Of a stretch of DNA of 64,000 bases, positions 19,601 through 27,032 are shown piece after piece; within the stretch, counting starts at the first letter, position 1, and every line of letters begins with the position of its first letter. Where the stretch lies: the NCBI RefSeq assembly GCF_000024365.1, contig NC_013235.1:496001-560000 (forward strand), given 5' to 3'. Below the pieces are notes generated by a model that worked only from the letters and a program-made list of their open reading frames with translations, did no database searches and was not told the origin of the DNA. The DNA comes from Nakamurella multipartita DSM 44233. GTDB lineage: Bacteria > Actinomycetota > Actinomycetes > Mycobacteriales > Nakamurellaceae. A program made the position numbers and the translations under genes.

Positions 19601-20305
19601 CTCGTCGTCGGCCAACCCAAGAATACCGCCGAGTACATCCAGGCGTCCTCCCGGGTGGGCCGCGACGCCGCCCGACCCGGCCTGGTGGTGACCCTGTACA
19701 ACTGGACCCGCCCCCGCGACCTAGCCCATTTCGAGGACTTCGAGCCGTACCACGCCAGCTTCTACCGCCGGGTAGAAGCGCTGTCGGTGACGCCGTTCTC
19801 CCGCCGTTCCCTCGATCGGACAACCGCTGCCACCTACATCGCCGCCGTCCGGCACGCCGCCCCCAGCTACTCGGCCAACCCGGACGCCTTCGACGTGACC
19901 TTCGGCGACGATCCCGCAGTGTCGGTCACCCGCCGCATGCTGAACCGTGCCGAACGGGCCGGCGACCCGCACGCCCGCGACTATCTGCAGGACCGGATCG
20001 ATACCCTCCAGGACCGGTGGAACCAGGAGAAGGGCGGGTCGTCCCGGCTCGGCTACCAGACCCGCAAGGTCAAGGGTCAACAACTCGTCGGGCTCATCCG
20101 CCCGGCGGGACAGGGGCCCTGGGACGATCTGACGGTCGGCCGGTCGATGCGCGAGACGGAGAACGAGATCAACCTCCTCGTGCCCGCATCTGGAATGTTC
20201 ACCACCTCGTTCGCGCCCGCGTGGACCTACGCCACGACGCCGGACGGAACCGGGGACGACGACGACCCCGGCGCGGGCGACGAACTCGGCGAGGCGGGAC
20301 CCTGA
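16625..20305 (+). CDS. drmA: DISARM helicase DrmA
   Basis: A very large helicase-related protein of 1,226 aa from GTG 16625, overlapping the methyltransferase stop. Walker A is FFPTGGGKTEAYLGL near residue 470, the DEAD-like box is QDELHLISG near 732, and the C-terminal helicase block is LQVGVDVQRLG near 980, followed by QASSRVGRD. A zinc-type pair CPWCGAQL occurs near 598. DrmA with DrmB is the core of all DISARM systems; known work shows they form a complex that loads on foreign DNA. The frame is intact. The next gene starts one base after its stop. Confidence 0.92.
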   Translation: MTSPVGWQLPQEFEAATGSTVRDGMVELVSRDLLGPWGGEVEEFAPRAAGPRDRYLIGMLGPRTIPGRPAEVEPGQADTETGGDTDGEADLPDVLSPQALGRIWASSMGLSFAIDSSVTSVAVEATWGAYEKVEFTQEEGRKVRIWRRQPVRHVRSIATHTVGDDRVWLSDPKSEPFGIWLSVQVRDHDDGSGRPHRIVRVSLVNGQAEDVTPKDLAWLFQAGLVVTAGVGGSSIFEPIGDVEAGAPVSDDPEEQHLALLFRNQLRHASGHNVAVHVDRRPGERTAHRLSTTWLPSHDVPQVSATADPERLRGLELSMDALAELSDGPSADLVLALQPLVTGYSTWLDEQSDVDIPDRVVKAGADALGRADVALNRLRAGIDHLRDNSQARAAFGFANRAMALQRRNTQASQLRERDPDLSHRQALADRRIARPEAASWRPFQLAFVLLNLPGLTQPGHPDRSDLVDLLFFPTGGGKTEAYLGLTAYTFALRRLQGSFGAGVAARDGRDGVAVLMRYMLRLLTAQQFQRAAALVCAAEVLRRDDPDTWGTRRFGIGLWVGGSVTPNWYPEAAEAIAEARETGRGSRTSVLQTLRCPWCGAQLAAHRDLHTEDFTREVILYCAEGEGRDACPFSRTGAPGSGLPILTVDEQIYRHPPSLLIATVDKLAQLPWYGFAGMLFGRVTRECPRHGYRHPDLDERIGCTDRHNASGGHPAVKSVPVVPLRPPDLIIQDELHLISGALGTTVGLFESAVDELTSWALPGGDRTGPKIIASTATTKRAAEQVRRLYARDLAVFPPQVLDAADTFFSVEVPVDAANPGRRYLGICAHGVRLKSAEIRIAEILLLAGQTLFDIHGEAADAYATLVGYFNATRELAGMRRYLEDDVAVRLQRNGRRRGISDRLTRLNPALSLTELTSRVNSGDIADVLEQLEKPFLIEQDTSARRRALFDAVMQARKAKDETFSMPRPSGAVDVVLATSMLQVGVDVQRLGLMLVVGQPKNTAEYIQASSRVGRDAARPGLVVTLYNWTRPRDLAHFEDFEPYHASFYRRVEALSVTPFSRRSLDRTTAATYIAAVRHAAPSYSANPDAFDVTFGDDPAVSVTRRMLNRAERAGDPHARDYLQDRIDTLQDRWNQEKGGSSRLGYQTRKVKGQQLVGLIRPAGQGPWDDLTVGRSMRETENEINLLVPASGMFTTSFAPAWTYATTPDGTGDDDDPGAGDELGEAGP

Positions 20306-20306
20306 C

Positions 20307-22196
20307 ATGACCGAGCAGTACCGTCGCCGGGTCGGCACCGTCCGACCCAGCCACCTGATGTTCACCGGCGGTGTCGGCGCCATCGTCGACCTGCCGAACT
20401 TCGCCGCCATGGTCGGCGGCATCGACGACTGGCGCTACGACCAGATACCCGAATGGAGCCCCATCGCCGAGCCGCGACTGCTGGCCGCGGTCCGCAACGC
20501 GGTCGGCGGGCCCGAGGTCAAGGAGCTGCGTCCCGCCCCCTGGATGCCGGCGGCGGACAACGACCCGAGCGACCCGTCGTTGCGCATCGGTGTTCCGGTG
20601 CAGCCGTTCCCGCAGTGGCTGCGCTGCACCAGGTGCGACACCCTGGCCGGCATCGACTCGGGCATCTACGGTTTCGAGAACAGCAAGGCGCGTCGTCCCG
20701 ACGAGGCACGGTTCGTGCACACGAACTGTGGGCGGCGCAACCGATTCGCGGTCACCACCCGCTTCCTGGTCGCCTGCATCAACGGTCATCTCGACGAGTT
20801 TCCCTACGTCACCTACGTGCACAAGGGCACAGGATGCCCGAAGGTCAGCCATCCGACGCTGAAGATGAAGGACTTCGCCGGCAACCTCGGTGCCAATGTC
20901 AACATTGAGTGCACCAACTGCGGGGCGCAGCGGAACATGCGGGAGGCGCTGGGACGACGCGGCGAGGAGAACCTTCCCCGCTGCCGGGCCCGCCACCCGC
21001 ACCTGGGAATCTTCGAACAGGACGGCTGCGACGTCGGCACGAAGCTGCTCGTCGTCGGCGCCTCCAACCAGTGGTTCGGCTCGACCCTCTCCGCGCTGTC
21101 GGTCCCCCGGACCGGGGCCAGCGCCCTCGCTGCGATGGTCGAGCAGCTGTGGCCATCGCTCGAACCGGTCACCAGCCCCGACGTGTTGAAGTTCGCGCTG
21201 ACCCAGCCGACCTTCGCCCCGCTGGGGAAGTGGAAGCCCGAGGAGATCTGGGCGGCGATGCAGGCGCACCGGTCGGCGCCACCCGCGTCGGCGCACGCGG
21301 CGCTCACCCAGACCGATCTGCTGACACCCGAGTGGGAGGCCTTCACCAACCGACCGCTGCCGGACGCCACCACCGACTTCACCCTGCGCGAGGCGGAGGC
21401 GATCCCGCGGCGGTGGGACTGGCTGTTCTCCGAGGTGATCCACGCCGAGCGACTGCGCGAGGTGCGGGCGCTGACGGGATTCACCCGGCTCGACGCCCCC
21501 GACCCCGACGATCCCGACCTGGTCGTCCGGGTCGGCCTCAGCCGCGACGCCGTGCCGAGCTGGGTCCCCGCCAGCGAGGTCCGCGGGGAGGGTCTGTTCC
21601 TGCGCGTTCAACCGGACCTGGTCGATGCCTGGACCGCTCGGCTGCGGGGCACCCCGGAGGAGGACGCGCACGCGGCCGCCTACCGTGAGTTCCGCAAGAA
21701 CCGCTACTCCGACCGCATCACCGCGACGTTCGACCCTATGCGCGGTTGGCCGGGCCCGCGGTACTACCTGCTGCACACTTTGTCGCACATGATGATCCGG
21801 GCCATCGCACTGGAGTGCGGTTACAGTGCGGCCAGTCTCACCGAACGGATCTACGCGGGCGATGCCGACCAGGCCCGGCAGGGCATCCTGATCTACACCG
21901 CCGTCCCCGACGCGGAGGGCACCCTGGGCGGGTTGGTCGCTCTCGGCGAACCTGACGCACTGGACCGGATCCTTCGGCGCGCGCTGGCCGACGCGGTCAA
22001 CTGCTCCTCCGACCCCCTGTGCGCCGAGCGGGCCCCCGGACCCGGTGACGACTTCCTGCACGCAGCCGTCTGCCACGTCTGCGGCTTCGTGTCCGAGACG
22101 ACGTGCGAACGAGGGAACCGCTTCCTGGACCGGCGGTTCGTCGTCCCCGTCGGCCGCCCCGAGCTGGCCCTCATCGGCAGCGACCGGTTGCCGTGA
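20307..22196 (+). CDS. drmB: DISARM DUF1998 protein DrmB
   Basis: A 629-aa DUF1998-type protein. Cysteine pairs typical for metal binding occur at RCTRCDT (near residue 107), CTNCGAQ (near 202) and in the C-terminal cluster from CSSDPLC (near 566) through CHVCGF to TTCERGNRFLDRR. The DUF1998 core includes LLHTLSHMMIRA near 490. DrmB is the obligatory partner of DrmA. ATG 20307 lies one base after the drmA stop, and its own stop overlaps the drmC start (GTGA), so translation is coupled along the operon. Confidence 0.92.
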   Translation: MTEQYRRRVGTVRPSHLMFTGGVGAIVDLPNFAAMVGGIDDWRYDQIPEWSPIAEPRLLAAVRNAVGGPEVKELRPAPWMPAADNDPSDPSLRIGVPVQPFPQWLRCTRCDTLAGIDSGIYGFENSKARRPDEARFVHTNCGRRNRFAVTTRFLVACINGHLDEFPYVTYVHKGTGCPKVSHPTLKMKDFAGNLGANVNIECTNCGAQRNMREALGRRGEENLPRCRARHPHLGIFEQDGCDVGTKLLVVGASNQWFGSTLSALSVPRTGASALAAMVEQLWPSLEPVTSPDVLKFALTQPTFAPLGKWKPEEIWAAMQAHRSAPPASAHAALTQTDLLTPEWEAFTNRPLPDATTDFTLREAEAIPRRWDWLFSEVIHAERLREVRALTGFTRLDAPDPDDPDLVVRVGLSRDAVPSWVPASEVRGEGLFLRVQPDLVDAWTARLRGTPEEDAHAAAYREFRKNRYSDRITATFDPMRGWPGPRYYLLHTLSHMMIRAIALECGYSAASLTERIYAGDADQARQGILIYTAVPDAEGTLGGLVALGEPDALDRILRRALADAVNCSSDPLCAERAPGPGDDFLHAAVCHVCGFVSETTCERGNRFLDRRFVVPVGRPELALIGSDRLP

Positions 22197-22936
22197 CCAC
22201 ATTCGAACAGGCGGTGGAGAAGGCGCTCGGCCGCGCCTCCCGGGACGAGCTGTGCGCGCTCGCCGAACGGATCCGGGACGGGGGACCGATTCCATCGGCC
22301 TGGTCCGGCACCGCGCCCGTCCGAATCGCCGCGATCGTCGATTCGCTCGCCGGGTATGCGGGATCCCGGCCCGAAGCCGGTGCCTACCTGCTGGGCGCCG
22401 CGGTCGGGTACGAACACCGCCGGCGGGAGCAATGGGTCCAGGTCGTCTGGGGCGGTCCTGTCGTCCACGGGGCGCCGATCCGCGGAATGGGCCAGGTCCT
22501 CGCCGACGTCATCGGCCGGGCCGAGCAGTCCCTGCTGCTGATGACCTACTCGGCCAAGCCGTACCAACCGGTCATCGCTGCGCTCTCTGGGGCCCTCGAG
22601 CGAGGTGTTGCAGTGTCGGTCGTCGTGGAGACCCTCCAGGGCGCCGGCTCCGCGATCAGTGGACCGGAGCCCGCCGCCGCCTTCGCCAACCTGGCCGGAA
22701 TCGAGCTCTGGCACTGGCCCAAGAAGCTCCGTCCGAACCCGAAGGCCAAGATGCACGCCAAGATCGCGATCGGCGACCGCCGGGAGATGCTCGTCAGCAG
22801 CGCCAATCTCACCGCGTCGGGCATCGACGCCTCGATGGAGGCCGGCCTGCTTGTGCGCGGCGGTGAGGCACCGCGGCGGGCGGATGATCAGATCCGCGAA
22901 CTGATGACCGAAGGAACCATCGTCAGGCTGACCTGA
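22193..22936 (+). CDS. drmC: DISARM phospholipase-D-like protein DrmC
   Basis: A 247-aa PLD-family protein with a single HKD half-site, KMHAKIAIGDR near residue 186 followed by SSANLTASG, as usual for DrmC (single-site members act as dimers). Start GTG 22193 overlaps the drmB stop by four bases. A longer frame from 22103 would overlap drmB far more. DrmC closes the class 1 set. It was reported as dispensable for protection in the first DISARM study, so a nuclease role is inferred from the family. Confidence 0.9.
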   Translation: MTTFEQAVEKALGRASRDELCALAERIRDGGPIPSAWSGTAPVRIAAIVDSLAGYAGSRPEAGAYLLGAAVGYEHRRREQWVQVVWGGPVVHGAPIRGMGQVLADVIGRAEQSLLLMTYSAKPYQPVIAALSGALERGVAVSVVVETLQGAGSAISGPEPAAAFANLAGIELWHWPKKLRPNPKAKMHAKIAIGDRREMLVSSANLTASGIDASMEAGLLVRGGEAPRRADDQIRELMTEGTIVRLT

Positions 22937-22968
22937 GTTTCGGTCCGACACCTAAATTTGGAGTATGG

Positions 22969-24798
22969 ATGCAGGCGAACACGTACGAACTGAAGAAGAT
23001 CCTGATGCCGGAGCGTCGATACGTGATTCCCACCTTCCAGCGGGACTACGAGTGGACCGAGGAAGGACAGTGGCGTCTGCTGTTCGACGATCTCACCGTC
23101 GTGACCGAGCGGCTGTCCGACGCCCGGGAGCAGGCGTTGGCGGCCGGGAAGCCCGTCGCCAAGGCCGATGCCTCGGTTACTCCCCACTTCCTGGGTGCCG
23201 TGGTCTGTGATCAACTGCCGTCCGCCGCCGGCGGACTCGACGTTCGCGCGGTGATCGATGGTCAGCAACGACTGACCACTCTGCAGCTGCTCGTCCGAGG
23301 CGTGCTGGACGTCCTGATCGAACTCGACTCGAAGCGGGTGCACCAGGTCCGCAACCTGATCGAGAACCCGGAGTGGATGATCCACGAGGATCACGATCGC
23401 CACAAACTCTGGCCGCGACGGAAGGATCGGGACGTGTGGCCGATCGCCATGGCCGACACCGCGCCCACCGGCGGTGACCACCTGTATCTCAAGGCGCGGC
23501 GCTTCTTCGCCAACAGCACACGAACGCTCGCGGACGACGGTGGTGACACTGTCAATGCGCTGGTCGACGCCTTGTTGGACCTGTTCAAGTTGGTGGTCAT
23601 CGACCTGGAGGACAACGACGACGCCCAGGTGATCTTCGAGGTGTTGAACGGTCGGCAGACTCCACTGACCGCTGCCGATCTCGTGAAGAATCTGCTCTTC
23701 CTGCGGGGCGAGTTCGCCGACGAGCAGGAACTCGAGAAGCTCTACGACCTGTACTGGTCCCAATTCGACGAGGACTGGTGGAAACAGACCGTCGGTGTCG
23801 GCCATGCAGCGCGTGGCAGGCGGGATGTCCTTCTCTCGTCCTGGCTCACCGCGGTCACCGGCGACGAGGCGAACGTCGGCCACCTCTACAAGGAGGTCCG
23901 CAGCTACCTCGACCGCACCGAACGGTCGACCACCGACGTGCTGCGAGAGCTGCACCGGTACGCGTTGGCCTATCGGGCGATCACCGGACACGGAGATCCC
24001 GTGCCTCCCGCCCTGGCCCGGCCGTACCGGCGGATCGACGATCTGAGGATCCAGACCGCGGTACCGGTCCTGCTGTGGCTCCGGACCATCCCGGAAGCCG
24101 AGCTGCCCGCACCCGACCACGAGCGGGCGGTGTTGGCGATGGAGTCATGGATCTTCCGACGCCTGGTGGTCGGCGCGAACACGCGGGGCTACGCGAAGTT
24201 CTTCGTGACGGTGTTGCGACAGGGGAGATCCGCCCACGAGCGTGGAGAGCCGATCGCGGAGGCCATCATCGCGACCTTGGCGGCGGGATCAGGGCAGACG
24301 GCCTGGCCGTCCGACGCGGACATTCAGACCTCATTCGCCAACAACCGGTACTACGGCTGGTTCTCGCAGGAGCGCCTCAGGTTCATCCTCGGGACGATCG
24401 ACGATCGCCTGAGGCAGGAGAACCCCCATGCGGAGCCGGGCGACTTCGACTACCAGCGCCTGCAGATCGAACACCTGCTCCCGCAGCGTTGGCAGGACCA
24501 CTGGGCCGTGGAAGCGAAGGGGCCGGCCGAGATCGAACTCGCGCAGCAGCGGAGGGGAGCCTACGTCGACCGGATCGGGAACCTGACCCTGGTCACTGGG
24601 TCGTTCAACGCCTCGCTGTCCAACAGTTCGTGGGAAACCAAGCGGAAGGCGATCGCCGACCAGTCCGTCCTTCAGCTGAACCGGCCGATCTCCTCGATCG
24701 ACGGATGGACCGAGGCTCAGATCGATTCCCGGGCATCGGAACTGGCGGAGATCGTTTGCCGGGTCTGGCCGAAGACGAATGAAACCCCGACTTCGTGA
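22969..24798 (+). CDS. DUF262/DUF1524 protein, GmrSD-type restriction endonuclease
   Basis: The N-terminal DUF262 domain shows IPTFQRDYEW near residue 22 and the DGQQRLTTLQLL nucleotide-binding signature near 95. The C-terminal DUF1524 domain has the HNH-like pattern IEHLLPQ near 500, then IGNLTLV and ASLSNSSW near 540. Proteins joining these domains (GmrSD, and BrxU in BREX islands) are type IV restriction enzymes against modified DNA. Length 609 aa is normal. It starts 32 bp after drmC on the same strand with no clear terminator between, so it may be co-transcribed with DISARM. Modified-DNA restriction here is inference from the family. Confidence 0.88.
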   Translation: MQANTYELKKILMPERRYVIPTFQRDYEWTEEGQWRLLFDDLTVVTERLSDAREQALAAGKPVAKADASVTPHFLGAVVCDQLPSAAGGLDVRAVIDGQQRLTTLQLLVRGVLDVLIELDSKRVHQVRNLIENPEWMIHEDHDRHKLWPRRKDRDVWPIAMADTAPTGGDHLYLKARRFFANSTRTLADDGGDTVNALVDALLDLFKLVVIDLEDNDDAQVIFEVLNGRQTPLTAADLVKNLLFLRGEFADEQELEKLYDLYWSQFDEDWWKQTVGVGHAARGRRDVLLSSWLTAVTGDEANVGHLYKEVRSYLDRTERSTTDVLRELHRYALAYRAITGHGDPVPPALARPYRRIDDLRIQTAVPVLLWLRTIPEAELPAPDHERAVLAMESWIFRRLVVGANTRGYAKFFVTVLRQGRSAHERGEPIAEAIIATLAAGSGQTAWPSDADIQTSFANNRYYGWFSQERLRFILGTIDDRLRQENPHAEPGDFDYQRLQIEHLLPQRWQDHWAVEAKGPAEIELAQQRRGAYVDRIGNLTLVTGSFNASLSNSSWETKRKAIADQSVLQLNRPISSIDGWTEAQIDSRASELAEIVCRVWPKTNETPTS

Positions 24799-24862
24799 TC
24801 GCGATTCCGGCGATCATTCGAGCCATCGCGAGGCGCTCCGTCGGCGTGGAGGTTGATTGACC

Positions 24863-25621
24863 GTGAATCTGCGCGAAGAACTCGCCTACATGCAGCGGAT
24901 CGTCATCAGCTGGAACCTCTTGGCCGAGGCCGCACGACGACATCCCAGCGGCGAAATCGCCCACGACTGGCACCACTGGTACGACTCGCTGCAATTCGTC
25001 ATCGACAGTGAGCATGCCATCCTGTGCAACCGAGCCGGCGGCATTCACTTGCTGACGCCCGGCAACTTCGGTCCCTGGGAGCCGCGGCCCAGCGGCGACG
25101 GTTGGGGTTACGCACAGACTCAGGGCATCCGAAAGACGGTGAGAGACTTCGAGAATGTGATCGGGCTGCCGTCTCCGAAGCACACTCCGAAGACGACCGA
25201 ACGCACACTGGTGTATCGGATCCTAGCGGCCATCTGTTCGATCTCGATGATCCACGGGGTGCTTCTCGATCCGAGGCCCGGAATGATCTATGACAGCAAC
25301 GACTATGGCTCAGGGATCGAGGAAGATCAGTTCTCCCTGTTTCCTTTGGCGTTGAAGTTGCTCGATGGACGCGGCCCGGACCGCCGAGTTGACGCATCGA
25401 AGGACTTCTGGTTCCTCGTGCCGAGAACGCTCGGTTCCTCCGAATCGGAAGCCAAAGGGCAGGCTCTGGGAGTTCTGCACACGTCGGGTCAGTTGTGGAC
25501 GCGCAACGGTGCAGAAATAAGCCTAGTGACGCGGTATGATGAGATTAGCCGGGAGTTCGCACTGCTTGCCGGAGAGACATTTGCCGTTGTGACCCAAGAA
25601 TCGGAGCTGTTCCAGACCTAG
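24863..25621 (+). CDS. Uncharacterised protein after the GmrSD-type gene
   Basis: I do not recognise this protein of about 252 aa. It looks soluble, with WHHWYDSLQ and GPWEPRPSGDGWGYAQ near the N-terminal third and no transmembrane segment or familiar motif. A GGAGG at 24848-24852 favours GTG 24863; TTG 24857 is in the same frame but only 4 bp from the site. It follows the DUF262 gene by 64 bp on the same strand, so it may be the last gene of the defence operon. Confidence 0.65.
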   Translation: MNLREELAYMQRIVISWNLLAEAARRHPSGEIAHDWHHWYDSLQFVIDSEHAILCNRAGGIHLLTPGNFGPWEPRPSGDGWGYAQTQGIRKTVRDFENVIGLPSPKHTPKTTERTLVYRILAAICSISMIHGVLLDPRPGMIYDSNDYGSGIEEDQFSLFPLALKLLDGRGPDRRVDASKDFWFLVPRTLGSSESEAKGQALGVLHTSGQLWTRNGAEISLVTRYDEISREFALLAGETFAVVTQESELFQT

Positions 25622-25979
25622 GAGAAGTGAAGTCAAATGGATCAACGGGACAGGGCCAGTATCGATTTCGTGGTACAAGTCCGGCTCTTAGGTTCTGGCG
25701 ATCCTCTTCTTTTGGCGTCCTTGCTTTCGGAAGATTCCCCTGCTTGAGCATCTCGGCGACGCGCGGAACTATTCTGTGTGATAGAGGTCACCGCGCGGCC
25801 CGCGACGACGACCATTGGAAGTTGATTGCTGACTGACTCGCACGATGGGAGCATCGTGGGCGTCGGGGCCGCGGTGTCGGGAGGTACCGGCCGTAACTCT
25901 CGGGTGTGACGTGGCCCCAATGCTTTTCCGCCAGTCCCGCACACGCAGCGGCAAGTAGCTTCGTCGCTCTCCGTCATAC
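25622..25979. other. Gene-free stretch between converging genes
   Basis: About 360 bp between the end of the + strand defence operon and the end of a - strand gene. Frames here are short and unrecognised. I see no strong rho-independent terminator and no repeat. Confidence 0.4.
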
Positions 25980-26606
25980 CTACTCATCCGGTTGATCGGA
26001 TGACGGCCGCCTCGGTCGTCCACCGCCGCCGTTGGTGAAATGCGCCAGCTCGAACAATTCACCACGCTGGTCCAGCGTGATCTGCTTGCTCAGTAGGGGC
26101 AACCACAGCACCTGGTCGAAGGTGTTCGGTTCGGTCAAAGGCGCCTCCTCCGCACGCCGGTGGACCTCTTCGAGGTTACGCCCTGGCCCAATGCCGATTG
26201 AGAACACCGCGGTATCGACCGTCGCCTTGACGTCATCAAACGAAGCGTTGCCGGCGGCATAGGAGTCCAGCGCGGCCCGGACTTCGTCGACCCGCTCGCC
26301 TTCGAAGATCTCCGGAGCCCCGCCACGCAGTACCCGGATCGGATCCCATCGAGCTGCAAAGACCGACCCGTACCCTGAGTAGGTGCTGGTTACCGCGCCG
26401 TCCCGATCGAAGTACGTTGTGTCCTCCCACCCCGCGATCCGCACCTGAGAGCCCGGCGTCACCTCGGCGACCTTGATCAACGCGCGGTACCGTGCCGGAC
26501 CATCGGGAGTCTCCCAGAGTTCGTACTGGATCAGGTCCCCCCGTTGGACCAAGGTCGGGTCTTTGGCGAGATCACCGACAATGCACGACACCCATTCAGC
26601 GTTCAT
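25980..26606 (-). CDS. Hypothetical protein
   Basis: A soluble protein of about 208 aa from ATG 26606 (MNAEWVSCIVGDLAKDP). ATG 26630 would add eight residues of poor quality. The N-terminal half looks beta-rich (GDLIQYELWETPDG, YRALIKVAEVTPG) and the C-terminus ends in an Arg/Pro-rich tail. No family recognised. It stands alone between the DISARM operon and the integration module and reads towards DISARM. The consistent wobble GC and lack of stops suggest a true gene. Confidence 0.55.
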   Translation of the reverse strand: MNAEWVSCIVGDLAKDPTLVQRGDLIQYELWETPDGPARYRALIKVAEVTPGSQVRIAGWEDTTYFDRDGAVTSTYSGYGSVFAARWDPIRVLRGGAPEIFEGERVDEVRAALDSYAAGNASFDDVKATVDTAVFSIGIGPGRNLEEVHRRAEEAPLTEPNTFDQVLWLPLLSKQITLDQRGELFELAHFTNGGGGRPRRPSSDQPDE

Positions 26607-26782
26607 GACCGACCCTGAAAACCGTGTCACGGACGACCGCAGCGGAGCAGAAGTCGAGGAGGTCGTTGACCTGCCCGTGCGCGTCGAACGTGTTAGTGGG
26701 GGTCAAACGCGTCAGCGGAGGCCGCGCCGAGCAGCAGCGAGCACCTCCCCGAGACACTCGATGCGTGGCTCTGGCCTTCAAT

Positions 26783-27032
26783 TCAATGCAGCAGGACGGG
26801 CTTGCCCTCGTTGCGCAAATCGTGAAGGGTGCGTGCGCCGTTGTCGATGGCGAATTCCAGGTTCTGGTTGTGCCCGGCGTCGCCGTTCCCCCCGAACACT
26901 CGTCCACAGTCGTTCCCGAGAAGCCGGGCTTCAGGTTGGGACCAGGGCACATCGGCCGATCGTATCTGTCGGAATTGGAACGTTCGCGTTGCAGCGCTGG
27001 TGCGTTCCACCTCCGCAGGTCCTGCAGTGAGC
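26783..27032 (-). pseudogene. Possible fragment of a FAD-dependent monooxygenase C-terminus
   Basis: On the - strand a short frame reads NLEFAIDNGARTLHDLRNEG then KPVLLH before a stop. This resembles the C-terminal thioredoxin-like part of aromatic-ring FAD monooxygenases, where a block like GARTLHDLL-GRPVLL is common. Nothing of the FAD-binding domains is present. The whole 26,607-27,032 interval holds no other gene I can support. The similarity is short and from memory, so this is a weak call. A relict of an older insertion is the simplest reading. Confidence 0.3.

Noticed and set aside
9454-22936. BREX system
   Set aside because: A PglX-like methyltransferase is present but there is no BrxC/PglY ATPase, PglZ phosphatase, BrxA or BrxL. 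The DrmA/DrmB pair and gene order fit DISARM.
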